The notes: generated from the sequence alone by a model not told the origin. DNA of 64,000 nt from Bacillota bacterium (GCA_023435705.1 JAEYRH010000016.1:620001-684000), one strand, 5' to 3'. Positions 16,681 to 26,343 are shown, counted from the first letter of the stretch. A program made the numbers and translations.

Positions 16681-18648
16681 TCACAGAACCCTGCCCGGCC
16701 TGTCACCGCCAGGTAACGTACGGATGATGTTTTCCATGCGGAAGCACGCCATCCACCCAGGCATCCAGGCAAACCCCGAATCCTCATATGGCCGCCCCAT
16801 GCCATAGGCTTCGTCCTGGCCGCCCCTGGGGATCGGGATACCGCCCACCTCGAGCGTGCCGTCGGAAACGCCTTCCGCAGCGTGCAGCCAAGCGGCATGG
16901 GCACGCTCCGCCCACTCGGACTCACCGGTGATCGCTGTCAGGTCGTGCAGTTCATGCAGATAGGGCAGCGCATAGGGGTCTATACCGATGCCGTAACCGT
17001 TGATGGAAACACTTGTACCACCGTAGGAGTCATAGCCAATTCTGCCCAGATTGCTGTCTGGCATCAGCGGATGGGTGTGCTGCCACTGCCAAGTGGAAAG
17101 ATAGTGGGCTCCATTCTTCGCGCAGGTGATGTACTCCTCATCCCCGGTTAGCTCATATAGCGCCAACGCCACGCGCAGCATCGGGATTCCAGACTCTTTG
17201 TCGATGGAAAACTTGTCCTGTGCACCTCCGTAGGAGTAGGCGTTTTTTATGAAGTCCTCATAATAATAACGGTAGCAGCGGATCGCCCCATCCAAATATT
17301 CGGGCTTGTGTGTTCTCTTGGCAGCCTCGCAAAGCGGAAGGGCCAAAAATGCACCGGTGCTGCCATTTTCAGCAGCGGGCGTCAGATCATCCTCATACCA
17401 GGTCTTGGCAAGCTTGCCATCGGCGCGCATGCTCCTTAAGGTGAAGTCACACAAGCCAATGGCAGCGTTGAAGTATTCTGGCTTCGGATTGCCGAGCGCC
17501 TGCGCATAATCACAGGCACGAAAATAACCAAGAGCACCAGCGGAAAGGTTGCATGCGTCCACCACCCTCCGCCCATTGCAGGGGAACTGCTGCCCCATGA
17601 TGTGGGTGGGGAGCATTCCGTTGGGCAAGGCGCTCTTCAACCAGCTGTCCAGCGCTTTGAACCCCATGTCTTCCGCCTCACAGTCGCCTGTGCGGATCGC
17701 TTCATAGAGCATGTTTGCGCCAAGGGCAATCCCCTGCCCCGTCCAGCCCATCTCATAACGGTAATAGGGGCGATGGATCCATTGTCCGTCAATAAACACC
17801 TTACCCAGAGTGAAGCCCCAGAAGCCATTCTCTCCTTCGCAAAACATGGACTTTGTAAACTCCACAGCCAGGTCCCAAAGCTCCTCATTGGAAAACTTCG
17901 GCGCATGGTATCCCTTGTTCACGCGCCAGGAGAAAGACATGAGCTTGTGCCAGGCTGTTTTCGGTTTATCCATCGGCGATAGTACGAGCATCACGGCAAA
18001 GTGCCTGCGGGGCTCCATGGTGAGGCTGTAGGAGCCGACCATGGCCGGCGGCGCAAACATAGCGGAAACATCCTCATCCTGATAAGCCGGCGGGCGGTGA
18101 TATCCACCGCGCCTGACTTCCGGAACACGAGGCCCTTCTGCAAGCGGCCAGTGGCAGGTGTGCACCGTATTGTTTGCGCCTGGAGTGATCGAGACGGAAG
18201 CATCCCGCTGATCCGGCGGCAGGAACGTACCTACGGAAAGGCCGCCTCCCTCGGTATACATTGCCCCGGCCACCGCCATACACCACCAGGCCAGCTGTCG
18301 CACATTGCCCGTGACCGGATCCACACACCCAACCGGGTAACTGGGCTCTTCCTCAGCCCTCTGCCCCTCCTTATCCCACACATCGGTGGACATGCCGGTT
18401 ATCTCATGGTTGAAGTTCTGGTTGTACATCCGCGCCGGCATCATCTGATACTCCATGGCATATGCAGCGGAAAAGGCCATCTCCATATCAGAAACAGGCT
18501 CGTCCGACACACGTTCCCACCGATATGCTCCCTCTTCCTCACGGATGAATCGGTCAGTGCAACCAGGAGTGGCCAGTGCGCAACCAAAATAATGGCCATC
18601 CAGAATAAACTCAGAGCCTCTTTGTCCTTGTAGAATTGAAATGGGCAT
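16681..18648 (-). CDS. Unrecognised 655-aa protein, possibly glycosidase-like (six-hairpin type)
   Basis: A 655-residue protein without a signal peptide, so presumably cytosolic. AAGGAGAG precedes the ATG at 18648. The N-terminal third has aromatic-rich beta-like segments, and the C-terminal part (from about residue 240) has repeating helix-like units with many Trp, Tyr and Gly residues (for example WTGQGIALGANMLYEA, NLSAGALGYFRACDYAQALG, ALALYELTGDEEYITCAK). This pattern resembles (alpha/alpha)6-barrel glycosidases and lyases, but I cannot assign a family or catalytic residues. Location between two sugar importers and its own promoter fit a role in processing an imported oligosaccharide or glycoside. 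The call is inference. Confidence 0.6.
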   Translation of the reverse strand: MPISILQGQRGSEFILDGHYFGCALATPGCTDRFIREEEGAYRWERVSDEPVSDMEMAFSAAYAMEYQMMPARMYNQNFNHEITGMSTDVWDKEGQRAEEEPSYPVGCVDPVTGNVRQLAWWCMAVAGAMYTEGGGLSVGTFLPPDQRDASVSITPGANNTVHTCHWPLAEGPRVPEVRRGGYHRPPAYQDEDVSAMFAPPAMVGSYSLTMEPRRHFAVMLVLSPMDKPKTAWHKLMSFSWRVNKGYHAPKFSNEELWDLAVEFTKSMFCEGENGFWGFTLGKVFIDGQWIHRPYYRYEMGWTGQGIALGANMLYEAIRTGDCEAEDMGFKALDSWLKSALPNGMLPTHIMGQQFPCNGRRVVDACNLSAGALGYFRACDYAQALGNPKPEYFNAAIGLCDFTLRSMRADGKLAKTWYEDDLTPAAENGSTGAFLALPLCEAAKRTHKPEYLDGAIRCYRYYYEDFIKNAYSYGGAQDKFSIDKESGIPMLRVALALYELTGDEEYITCAKNGAHYLSTWQWQHTHPLMPDSNLGRIGYDSYGGTSVSINGYGIGIDPYALPYLHELHDLTAITGESEWAERAHAAWLHAAEGVSDGTLEVGGIPIPRGGQDEAYGMGRPYEDSGFAWMPGWMACFRMENIIRTLPGGDRPGRVL

Positions 18649-18704
18649 GCTTGCTCTCCTTATTGGGCAACAAGATTAGTTGCTTATCAAGATGACCAGC
18701 TTCT

Positions 18705-18732
18705 ATTATAGGTTTGCCTGCCAGGAAGTCAA
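18705..18732 (-). promoter_or_regulatory. Near-consensus sigma-A promoter for the 655-aa gene
   Basis: On the minus strand TTGACT (18732-18727) and TATAAT (18710-18705) are 16 bases apart, about 55 bases before the start at 18648. It sits directly after the terminator of the upstream operon. A small leader hairpin (GCAAC/GTTGC) follows. Confidence 0.7.
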
Positions 18733-18738
18733 ACGGTG

Positions 18739-18769
18739 AAAAAAAGACGGGCGGAATCACATTCCGCCC
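18739..18769 (-). terminator. Intrinsic terminator of the ytfQRT-yjfF operon
   Basis: On the minus strand GGGCGGAAT/ATTCCGCCC is followed by a run of seven T bases (plus-strand A-run at 18739-18745). It lies 45 bases beyond the yjfF-like stop. Confidence 0.88.
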
Positions 18770-18813
18770 AGTTCGAAAACCAGCAAATTTTACTTTGTAT
18801 GGCCACCCGGATG

Positions 18814-19923
18814 TCAAGTCTGCTGTATGTTTTTGCTCTTGAATCTCATCCACTCCGGCAGCAGCAGCTTGAAGCCGCTCTTGCTTCGGAGCGCGAGCAC
18901 TATGCTCTGCAGCAAAATAAAGAAGGTCAGCATGAGCCCGGTGGTAATGCTCTGCCACCATGGCTCCCTAAGCCCTGAAGCGCGTACAATGTTATTGATT
19001 GTCATCAAGGTGAGCACCCCGAACAGCGTGCCGATCACATTGCCAACGCCACCGGTAAGTAATGTGCCGCCGATGATGGCAGACGCGATGGCTTGCATTT
19101 CCGCGGCAGTGGCACTGGTAGGATCTGCCGCTCCAGTGTGCAGCAGATAGACGTACCCGGCGATTCCAGAAAGCAATCCACACAGCACATAGGAGAAGAA
19201 TTTGGTGCGCTTTACATTGATGCCAAGCATCAACGCGCTGAGCTTGTTGCCACCCACCGCATAGAGGTTGCGCCCGAATCGTGTCCATTTCAGAATTACA
19301 AGGACTGCCAATACTACAGCTATCGCCACAATTACGCCAGACTCCATTGTGGCTGGTATATAATTGCCGTTGTCTGCAAGATAACCGACACCTGGAATAG
19401 TGATACGGAAGTCCTTGAGGGCGACAAAGGTTTCGTGTGTCGCTGTGCGCGGCCCGTTGAAGATGACCGTGATCATGCCTCGTGCAAAGAACATTCCTGC
19501 CAAAGTGACAATGAAGGGCTGTATATCCAAATAGGATATCAACACTCCCTGAATCAACCCGAATGCCAGCCCTATCCCCAAAGCCAAGCCTAACGAGCCC
19601 AACACACTGCCGTTATGATCGTCCAGATACACAACACAAGCCATGGTCACCAGAGCGGTTACGCCTCCCACCGAAATATCAATGCCACCCGCGATCATCA
19701 CGATAGTCAAACCGCAGGAGATCACAATCAGGAATGCATTGTTATTGAAAATATCGAGGAACTGCTGAACTCTCAGGAAACCGCCGCCCCAAACAATCAT
19801 GGCAAGCGCATACATGCCGATAAAGGTGAAGACGGTAATAAACATCAACAAAATGGCGTTGGACACAGGCTCCCTGCGTTTTTCCCCGCCAAGCCCGGTA
19901 TACAAATCTCCATTGTTAGTCAT
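18814..19923 (-). CDS. yjfF: Sugar ABC transporter permease (YjfF-like)
   Basis: A 369-residue membrane protein with about nine or ten hydrophobic segments after a polar N-terminus. Family blocks are present: IVMIAGGIDISVGGVTALV near residue 75, LDIQPFIVTLAGMFFARG near 133, and ASAIIGGTLLTGGVGNVIG near 285. It is the second permease of a galactofuranose-type importer, in which YtfT and YjfF form the channel. The ATG at 19923 follows GGAGA and lies 1 base after the ytfT-like stop. Substrate identity (furanose form of galactose or arabinose) is inferred from family only. Confidence 0.88.
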   Translation of the reverse strand: MTNNGDLYTGLGGEKRREPVSNAILLMFITVFTFIGMYALAMIVWGGGFLRVQQFLDIFNNNAFLIVISCGLTIVMIAGGIDISVGGVTALVTMACVVYLDDHNGSVLGSLGLALGIGLAFGLIQGVLISYLDIQPFIVTLAGMFFARGMITVIFNGPRTATHETFVALKDFRITIPGVGYLADNGNYIPATMESGVIVAIAVVLAVLVILKWTRFGRNLYAVGGNKLSALMLGINVKRTKFFSYVLCGLLSGIAGYVYLLHTGAADPTSATAAEMQAIASAIIGGTLLTGGVGNVIGTLFGVLTLMTINNIVRASGLREPWWQSITTGLMLTFFILLQSIVLALRSKSGFKLLLPEWMRFKSKNIQQT

Positions 19924-19924
19924 A

Positions 19925-21016
19925 TTATTGGTTCTCCGTTACATTCGTCGATTTGGGAAGCTGCCTATATTTCGACGGCCTTAGCAACTTAAGGGCATAT
20001 TCCTTTACAACCGGAGAGCTAATCACGATGATGACAATAATGACAATTGCCATACATGCTTTCAGCGCCTTTGGATCAACCTTTACAGCATAAAGGGTAG
20101 TCGTCAACATCTGAATAACAAAGGCCCCTATCACAGAACCGGTCAAGCTGAATTTGCCTCCTCCCAACACATTGCCCCCGATGGCAACAGCCAGAATGGC
20201 GTACATTTCAATATCCAGAAGCAGCTTTTCATGGCTGATAAGCCCTATTTTGCAAACGCCTATCACTCCTGCGGTCGCAGCGCAAACGCCTAAAATCATG
20301 AATGACAAGAGTTTCATCCAAACAACGTTGATGCCATTCAGGCGGGCGGATTTTTCGTTGATTCCAACCGCTTGGGTGTATAGCCTGAGATTGGTAAAGT
20401 GTAATAACAGCGCTACCAACACCCCGAAGACGGCAACGATAAGAATGGGCGTTGGGGGCATTGGGATTGACATGCCCGGAATCAGCTTTCCAATATAATC
20501 AATCAGCGGGCCTCCTATAACTGGCGTTGCCCCGCCGTTGATCCAATACGCGATGGAGCGCCCGGTAGTAAACAGGATTAACGTTGCAATCATAGGTTGA
20601 ATTTTAAATATGGCAACTAATGTGCCATTGAACGCGCCGCAAATCACCGAAACAATACAGCTGGCAATAAAGGCAACAATAACATTTGGCACTGTAATCT
20701 GATTCCCAAGCACACGGACAAACACACTGCCCGCAATTGCCGCCACAGCGCCAACACTGATATCCTGCCCTCTCGACGATGCCGTAACCAGTGTCATACC
20801 GATTGCAAGGATAGCAAGCTCAGATGCACCATTTAAGATATCGATCACATTTCCTGCAAGAACCCTGTTACCATCATTGTTGAGTTTTATGCTGATAGAG
20901 AAAAAATCGACATGATTGATCCAGTTAAACCAAATCAAGTCGAAAATGACTAGAAGAAGAAGCGCGGACAGCGGGAGTATCAACGTCTTCAGAAATTCCA
21001 GTAAACGCTTAGCCAT
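19925..21016 (-). CDS. ytfT: Sugar ABC transporter permease (YtfT-like)
   Basis: A 363-residue polytopic protein with about ten membrane segments. Blocks shared with the family are IGMTLVTASSRGQDISVGAV, IFKIQPMIATLILFTTGRS (near residue 145) and AVAIGGNVLGGGKFSLTGS. The start at 21016 overlaps the ATPase stop by 8 bases and follows GGGAGG, indicating coupling. Codon composition here is more AT-rich than in the flanking housekeeping genes. It forms the membrane channel with the YjfF-like permease. Confidence 0.88.
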   Translation of the reverse strand: MAKRLLEFLKTLILPLSALLLLVIFDLIWFNWINHVDFFSISIKLNNDGNRVLAGNVIDILNGASELAILAIGMTLVTASSRGQDISVGAVAAIAGSVFVRVLGNQITVPNVIVAFIASCIVSVICGAFNGTLVAIFKIQPMIATLILFTTGRSIAYWINGGATPVIGGPLIDYIGKLIPGMSIPMPPTPILIVAVFGVLVALLLHFTNLRLYTQAVGINEKSARLNGINVVWMKLLSFMILGVCAATAGVIGVCKIGLISHEKLLLDIEMYAILAVAIGGNVLGGGKFSLTGSVIGAFVIQMLTTTLYAVKVDPKALKACMAIVIIVIIVISSPVVKEYALKLLRPSKYRQLPKSTNVTENQ

Positions 21017-22529
21017 TTTGAGCTGCCTCCCCCGCGATCGTGTGCATGATTTTTGCTTGCGTCATATCCTCGCCCCTCAATTCGCCCACAATTCGGCGAT
21101 CCCGCATCACGATGAGCCTCGAGCAGGTGCGAAGCATCTCCTCGATTTCAGAGGATATAAACGTCACACTGACGCCGTCTTCAGCGAGCTTCAATACCAA
21201 CTTTTGAATTTCAACCTTTGTGCCCACATCAATACCGCGCGTTGGTTCGTCCAGGATTAGATATTTGGGATTTGTGAGCAGCCAGCGTGCAAGGATTGCC
21301 TTTTGCTGATTTCCACCGGATAGGGATCTTATGGGCGTATCTATCGAAGCGGTTTTTATCCCCAGCAGCTTGATATACTTATCCGCAAAAGCTTCCGCCT
21401 CTGCTGCGGAGAATGGGCGGAAAAAGCCCTTCATGACTTGTAATGCAAGGATGATATTTTCACGTACGGACAAATCCTCAATAATACCATCCTGCTTTCT
21501 GTCTTCAGGCAGATAGCCGATGCCATGCTTCATTGCGTCCTTCGGCTTGGATATTGTCACAGTGTCTCCGTTTATTCTCACTTTGCCGCCTGTCACCCTG
21601 TCAGCTCCAAAGATGGCACGCACGCATTCACTGCGGCCGGAGCCGAGCAGCCCTGTGAACCCGTTTACTTCTCCCTTGTGTATTTTGAAGTCAAATGCCT
21701 TTGTGCCCTCAGCACTGGATAACCCGAACGCCTCAAAAACGGGCGTGTCCTCTGAATTGGTATGTGATTCCCTTTTGTTTTGCAGCTCAGAAATCTCATC
21801 AAGCTCCTTGCCCATCATCTTGGAAATGAGCTGGACCCGTGGCAAATCCTTAATTTTATACTCTCCTACGAGCTCACCATTTCTCAAAACAGTAATCTTG
21901 TCACATATCTCATAGACCTGGTCAAGGAAATGAGTGATGAAGATGATACCGACACCACGCGTTTTCAGTTCCCGCATCAGGGAGAAAAGCTTTGAAACTT
22001 CGTGTTCATCCAAAGAGGAGGTGGGCTCATCCAGGATCAATACCTTGCATTCCATATCAACGGCTCGGGCAATTGCAACCATTTGCTGCACCGCCAGTGA
22101 GCACGTGGCAAGTTGTTGGGTAGCCCTCGCAGGGATATTCAGTTTCGCCAAAATTTCCTTTGTCTTCCTTTTCATTGTGCGCCAATTCACGAGACGGTAG
22201 TTGCCTCGCCCGATAAACATATTCTCGGCAACCGTAAGGTTAGGACATAAGGTGATTTCCTGATAAACTGTGCTGATTCCTAAATTCTGCGCGTCCTGCG
22301 GAGATTTTACATTGATATCTTTCTCTATACCAGCTATATGTATTTTTCCGGAATCCTTCGGGAATACACCAGTCAATACTTTGATTAAAGTAGACTTGCC
22401 AGCTCCATTCTCACCCATCAGTGCGTGAATTTCACCTGAGCAAAGAGTGAAATCCACGTTTTGTAAAGCGCGTACACCCGGGAATGCTTTGCATATATTC
22501 CGCATTGATAATACGATGTCGTTCTGCAC
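21009..22529 (-). CDS. ytfR: Sugar ABC transporter ATP-binding protein (YtfR-like)
   Basis: A 506-residue double ABC ATPase. Domain 1: Walker A GENGAGKST (near residue 39) and Walker B VLILDEPTSSLDEHE; the usual LSGG signature is replaced by CSLAVQQ. Domain 2: GLLGSGRSE (degenerate Walker A), LSGGNQQKAI, and LILDEPTRGIDVG. Its GTG start at 22529 has AAGGA nine bases upstream; an ATG eight codons later is an alternative. It energises the YtfT/YjfF channel. A 14-bp hairpin separates it from the upstream binding-protein gene, a usual arrangement that allows more binding protein than transporter to be made. Confidence 0.9.
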   Translation of the reverse strand: MQNDIVLSMRNICKAFPGVRALQNVDFTLCSGEIHALMGENGAGKSTLIKVLTGVFPKDSGKIHIAGIEKDINVKSPQDAQNLGISTVYQEITLCPNLTVAENMFIGRGNYRLVNWRTMKRKTKEILAKLNIPARATQQLATCSLAVQQMVAIARAVDMECKVLILDEPTSSLDEHEVSKLFSLMRELKTRGVGIIFITHFLDQVYEICDKITVLRNGELVGEYKIKDLPRVQLISKMMGKELDEISELQNKRESHTNSEDTPVFEAFGLSSAEGTKAFDFKIHKGEVNGFTGLLGSGRSECVRAIFGADRVTGGKVRINGDTVTISKPKDAMKHGIGYLPEDRKQDGIIEDLSVRENIILALQVMKGFFRPFSAAEAEAFADKYIKLLGIKTASIDTPIRSLSGGNQQKAILARWLLTNPKYLILDEPTRGIDVGTKVEIQKLVLKLAEDGVSVTFISSEIEEMLRTCSRLIVMRDRRIVGELRGEDMTQAKIMHTIAGEAAQNG

Positions 22530-22570
22530 GGGTTACCATCCTTTTGAACATGTAAGTTTCTTAAAGATGG

Positions 22571-22610
22571 CGGTGCGGGTATGCAGATATACTCCGCATA
22601 CTCGACACCG
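22571..22610 (-). promoter_or_regulatory. Intercistronic hairpin between ytfQ and ytfR genes
   Basis: CGGTGCGGGTATGC pairs with GCATACTCGACACCG (one bulge and one G-U pair), with no T-run. It lies between the stop of the binding-protein gene (22659) and the ATPase start. It probably stabilises or partly stops the transcript, raising expression of the binding protein relative to the transporter. Confidence 0.5.
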
Positions 22611-22658
22611 CACATACATGAAATGAAGTCCTGTAATTAGTGACAGGAGGCCAGGTTC

Positions 22659-23633
22659 TTACTCGCCAAGACCGTAGGTGTCAATGTCAGCCTGCGTGAT
22701 GGTCTTTGCATCAAAGCCCTTTTCTTCAGAAATAACCTTCTTCTGAGGAAGGGTCTTGCCGGCTTCCAGATCCTTGATCATCCCTTCGATCACAGCGGCC
22801 TGGAAGGGGCTGCACTGGCCGTCATAGTTCCACTTGCCAGCAAGCAGTTCGCGGAGAGCAAACTTATTGCAGTCGAAGCCCATGACAACAACGTCTTTGC
22901 CAACACCGTGGGTGATGCCGGCTGCATCGAGCGCAGCAACGGCACCCTTGGCCATGCCATCGTTCTCAGCATAAATCACGTTGAACTTCTCTTTGGAGCT
23001 GATGGCCGCTTCCACGATTTTCTTTGCTTCGTCTTCACTCCAGGTAGCGGTCTGCTGCACGATTTTCTTCATGGTGCCAGCTGCAAATTCCTTATCCAAC
23101 GCAGCGGTGCGGCCAATCTGCGCATCGGAGCCCATGGCGCCCTGGATGTGGATGACATTGTACTCAGGCAGTTTCTGCGCCTTCAGCCAATCCACAGCCG
23201 TGGTGCCCTGCTTGGCCATGTCGGAGACAACGGCGGCTTCATAAAGGCTCTCGTCAACGTTCATCATACGGTCGAAGAGGAACACTTTGATGCCGGCTTC
23301 TTTGGCCTTTTTCAAAACAGAATCCCAACCATCGGTAGCGGCGGCGGAGATCAGAAGATACTTCACGCCATCGGTGATGAATTGAGAAGCGGCATTGAGC
23401 TGCTCATCGTTCTTCAGGCTGTAGAAGGTGGAAACCTTATAGCCTTTTGCTTCCGTGAAGACTTTTTCAAAGTCTGCCACGTTGGCTGCGCGATATCCGG
23501 ACTCGGAGGGCGGGTTGTTGATAATACCGATTTTGGTCATCTTGGGACCAGCCGCAGGAGCAGGTGTCGCAGTGCAGGCAACCATGATGATCACCAACAG
23601 AGCTGCCATGACAATAGCAAGGGTCTTCTTCAT
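22659..23633 (-). CDS. ytfQ: Galactofuranose-type ABC binding lipoprotein (YtfQ-like)
   Basis: A 324-residue exported lipoprotein: signal sequence with lipobox IMVAC, then a low-complexity TPAPAAG linker. Binding-fold hallmarks are IGIINNPPSESGYRAANV, FLFDRMMNVDESLYEAAVVSD, HIQGAMGSDAQIGRTAALD and IYAENDGMAKGAVAAL, all typical of the YtfQ group. GGAG lies about ten bases before the ATG. It is the first gene of the importer operon. The sister protein encoded at 23901 is similar over its length and is linked to a kinase, suggesting that the two bind the same sugar, one for transport and one for sensing. Confidence 0.92.
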   Translation of the reverse strand: MKKTLAIVMAALLVIIMVACTATPAPAAGPKMTKIGIINNPPSESGYRAANVADFEKVFTEAKGYKVSTFYSLKNDEQLNAASQFITDGVKYLLISAAATDGWDSVLKKAKEAGIKVFLFDRMMNVDESLYEAAVVSDMAKQGTTAVDWLKAQKLPEYNVIHIQGAMGSDAQIGRTAALDKEFAAGTMKKIVQQTATWSEDEAKKIVEAAISSKEKFNVIYAENDGMAKGAVAALDAAGITHGVGKDVVVMGFDCNKFALRELLAGKWNYDGQCSPFQAAVIEGMIKDLEAGKTLPQKKVISEEKGFDAKTITQADIDTYGLGE

Positions 23634-23821
23634 TACATAGGTCTCCTTTCCAGTTTTGACTCGAGGTAATCCCTCTTTTCTTTTTTGTATATATCATACG
23701 GAAATATCTATAACAATATGTATGAAAAAACAGAGTAAAAAAACCAACCAAGCCATAAAAAATACAAACCTTCTGCGAAAACCGATCAAAACAATATAGT
23801 AATTTATCTACCAAATATAGT
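23634..23821 (-). promoter_or_regulatory. Upstream control region of ytfQ operon
   Basis: This gap is strongly AT-rich. A TATGAT sequence near 23695-23700 could be a -10 element, but no good -35 is found 17 bases upstream. That fits a promoter dependent on an activator such as the YesN-type regulator encoded at 26344. Motif identity is not established. Confidence 0.3.
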
Positions 23822-23852
23822 AAAAAAACAACCGCCATGGCTCATGGCGGTT
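23822..23852 (-). terminator. Intrinsic terminator of the second sensor operon
   Basis: On the minus strand AACCGCCAT/ATGGCGGTT is followed by GTTTTTTT. It lies about 50 bases beyond the stop at 23901 and separates the sensor operon from the ytfQ operon. Confidence 0.9.
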
Positions 23853-23900
23853 GGCGATCGGTTTGAACCCGTAGACTGTCAGCAATCAGCCGAAACTGCG

Positions 23901-24896
23901 TTAGTATCCCCTGCCCTCTATCATCCCCTGAGTAATGGTATAGTAATCGAATTGGGTTTCCTCGATGAATTTTTTCCGCTCAATAATCTCCCCTCGCCGT
24001 AACCGTTTGATGATCTCATCGACATATGGGCCTTGCAAAGGGTTGCATTCCACATTCAATGCGATCCTGCCGTCAAAGCAGTATTCGAGTCCCTTTTTGG
24101 TCGCATCAAAAGAAATAACGATCACACCATCATCCGCGTTGCATTTCAAGCCTGCCTTTTCCATCGCGTCAATCGCACCCAAAGCCTCTCCATCGTTTTC
24201 ACAATAAACAACATCAATGTCTTTTGTCCGGTTCAGGATTTCACTCATGACCTCATAAGTTTTCGCTCTTGTAAAATCGCCGCATTCCTGTTCGATGATC
24301 TCCCAGTTTGCATGCTGCTTTACAGCCCGTTCCAACGCTGCGGTCCGGCCAATCTGCGCGGAAGAGCTGATTGTTCCCTGGATGTGAACGATACGGATGG
24401 GATCTGCCGTTCTTTTCTGCTTTTCAAAAAGATCTTCCAACCACCGGACTGCCTTTTCGCCCTCATTTCGGAAGTCAGACCCGATATAGGCCTGATACAG
24501 GCTCTCGTCCTCTGTCACAATGTCGCGGTCAATCACGATGACCGGTATACTGGCTTCTTTTGCTTCCTGAAGAATGGAATCCCAACCCGTTTCAACCCGA
24601 GGAGAAAAGACGATATAGTCCACATCCTGCTGGATAAAGTTTCGGATCGCCCGGATCTGGTTTTCCTGCATATTTCTGGCATCATCGAAGAACAACTCAT
24701 ATCCATTCTCTTCACACAGCGCGGCCTTTATGCTTTCAGTATTGGCAACCCGCCATTCCGATTCCGCACCGACCTGAGAAAATCCAACAACGATCGGATC
24801 ATGCTCTGATGCGTTGGCCGTAGGCTCCGCCACGTTTGCACAGCCGCAAAACAGGACCAGGATACAAAGGATCACCGCAAGCATTCTCTTTATCAT
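23901..24896 (-). CDS. Galactofuranose-type binding lipoprotein linked to a kinase (sensor subunit)
   Basis: A 331-residue lipoprotein with lipobox LFCGC (Cys about 19). It is a paralogue of the YtfQ-like protein at 22659: both have the pattern HIQGTISSSAQIGRTAALE / HIQGAMGSDAQIGRTAALD and DRDIV/DRMMN with DESLYQA/DESLYEA. AAGGAG precedes its ATG, which overlaps the kinase stop (ATGA). It is the last gene of a regulator-kinase-binding protein operon and therefore probably reports ligand to that kinase. It could also serve the importer downstream; sequence alone does not decide. Confidence 0.88.
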   Translation of the reverse strand: MIKRMLAVILCILVLFCGCANVAEPTANASEHDPIVVGFSQVGAESEWRVANTESIKAALCEENGYELFFDDARNMQENQIRAIRNFIQQDVDYIVFSPRVETGWDSILQEAKEASIPVIVIDRDIVTEDESLYQAYIGSDFRNEGEKAVRWLEDLFEKQKRTADPIRIVHIQGTISSSAQIGRTAALERAVKQHANWEIIEQECGDFTRAKTYEVMSEILNRTKDIDVVYCENDGEALGAIDAMEKAGLKCNADDGVIVISFDATKKGLEYCFDGRIALNVECNPLQGPYVDEIIKRLRRGEIIERKKFIEETQFDYYTITQGMIEGRGY

Positions 24897-26341
24897 TTGG
24901 TCATCTCCTTGTCGGTGGTTTGTATGGGTATCGTCACAATGATTCTCGTGCCCACATCTTCCGTGCTGTCCAACGCCAAACCGTATTGCTCTCCGAACAG
25001 GATCTGTATCCGCTGGTGTACAGCCCTCAGCCCAAACCCTTCGCGCTTGCCGTCCGCAAGAGAAGCGCGCATTTCATTCAGCCGTTCCCTGGGCATACCG
25101 GCTCCATCATCCTCCACTTCCAGGATCACGCAGCCATTCTGCTCTATGCCGGTTACTCGAATTGAGCCTTTGCGGCGCCTGTTCTTGATGCCGTGATATA
25201 GTGCATTTTCTACCAGTGGCTGGAGGGTTAGTTTTGGCAGCACGTAATTTTCCAACTTCGCCGGAATGGCAATCTCGTAGTCCATCAGATCTCGGTAGCG
25301 CATTTGCTGGATTTCCAGATAACTCCGGATGTGTTTTTCTTCTTCCGCAAGAGTAATGACATTTTGCCCACGGCTTAAGGAAAATCGGAAGAAATTCGAC
25401 AGGCTGCCGACCATCCTGACTGCTTCATCAATTTCTCTGGACTCAATCAGCCAAATGATGGTATCAAGCGTGTTATATAGGAAATGAGGGTTGATTTGTG
25501 CCTGCAACAGCGCCAACTCGGTGCGCCGGCGCTGTTTTTCCTGTTCGGTAGTTTTATCAATCTGGTGCTGCAAACGCCCAACCATGCTCTCTATGCCATC
25601 GGAAAGAAGTTGCACTTCTTCCACTTCAGCCTGGATTGGTTCACAGACCAACAAATTACCCTTGCCGATTGCTTCCAACCGCTCGCATATCCTATCAATC
25701 GGGTCAACAATCCTTTGGCTCAGCACTCTAGACTTTGTCAGTAGAAAATAGAGAAGCACCATTGAAAAAACCACAGCCACACCAATCAATACAATCATGC
25801 TGGTAACCATGGTGGACTGCAGAGCATTCAGATGCGCAGCCTCATAATAAAGATAGTTATACATGTATTCCTGAATTAAGCCTGTTGTAATATATACGTT
25901 CTTATTCAACTGGTCCATACGGGAATCGTATTCCTTCGTCTCGGCAATCTGTTGCATCTTGTCTTTCAGATTCTGGCAAAGATTCAGCACAATGCTAATG
26001 GCGCGGAGGCTATCCTTTTCTGTCGTTGTTTCAACCAGTTTTCTCGCAATCGCCTCTGCAGATTGCACTTCCTCGATGACTTTTGGCAATCCTTCCGAAT
26101 ATTGGCTGTCAATAACGAAATGGTACATCTTATTATCAACGACATACTTAAAGTTCTGATTGAAATCCGAAGCCACTGTGACGTTGTTCAGGATCGCGTG
26201 ATATTGAAGCGCATAAGAGATCCCGATAGAAGCAATCGCAACAATTACAATCATTGGCGGGAGCGCGACAAATAAGATTATCCTCCAGAGTTTGCTCTGC
26301 ATTGTTGCTTTTCCATTTTTGTCTTGCCGTCGCTCAGTCAT
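24893..26341 (-). CDS. YesM-type sensor histidine kinase (second module)
   Basis: A 482-residue kinase. A GTG at 26347 overlaps the regulator stop and an ATG two codons on is used here; neither has a strong ribosome-binding site, so translational coupling is likely. Membrane segments lie near residues 20-45 and 180-210 with an extracytoplasmic loop between. A HAMP region (IVDPIDRICERLEAIGKG) leads to the kinase motif QINPHFLYNTLDTII and an ATPase domain with LVENALYHGIKNR and GFGLRAVHQRI. Its product would phosphorylate the adjacent YesN-type regulator. Ligand is probably presented by the binding lipoprotein encoded next. Confidence 0.92.
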   Translation of the reverse strand: MTERRQDKNGKATMQSKLWRIILFVALPPMIVIVAIASIGISYALQYHAILNNVTVASDFNQNFKYVVDNKMYHFVIDSQYSEGLPKVIEEVQSAEAIARKLVETTTEKDSLRAISIVLNLCQNLKDKMQQIAETKEYDSRMDQLNKNVYITTGLIQEYMYNYLYYEAAHLNALQSTMVTSMIVLIGVAVVFSMVLLYFLLTKSRVLSQRIVDPIDRICERLEAIGKGNLLVCEPIQAEVEEVQLLSDGIESMVGRLQHQIDKTTEQEKQRRRTELALLQAQINPHFLYNTLDTIIWLIESREIDEAVRMVGSLSNFFRFSLSRGQNVITLAEEEKHIRSYLEIQQMRYRDLMDYEIAIPAKLENYVLPKLTLQPLVENALYHGIKNRRRKGSIRVTGIEQNGCVILEVEDDGAGMPRERLNEMRASLADGKREGFGLRAVHQRIQILFGEQYGLALDSTEDVGTRIIVTIPIQTTDKEMTK

Positions 26342-26343
26342 AT

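Noticed and set aside
23855..23885. TTTGAACCCG-like sequence resembling a tRNA T-loop
   Set aside because: No matching acceptor or anticodon stems are present on either strand.
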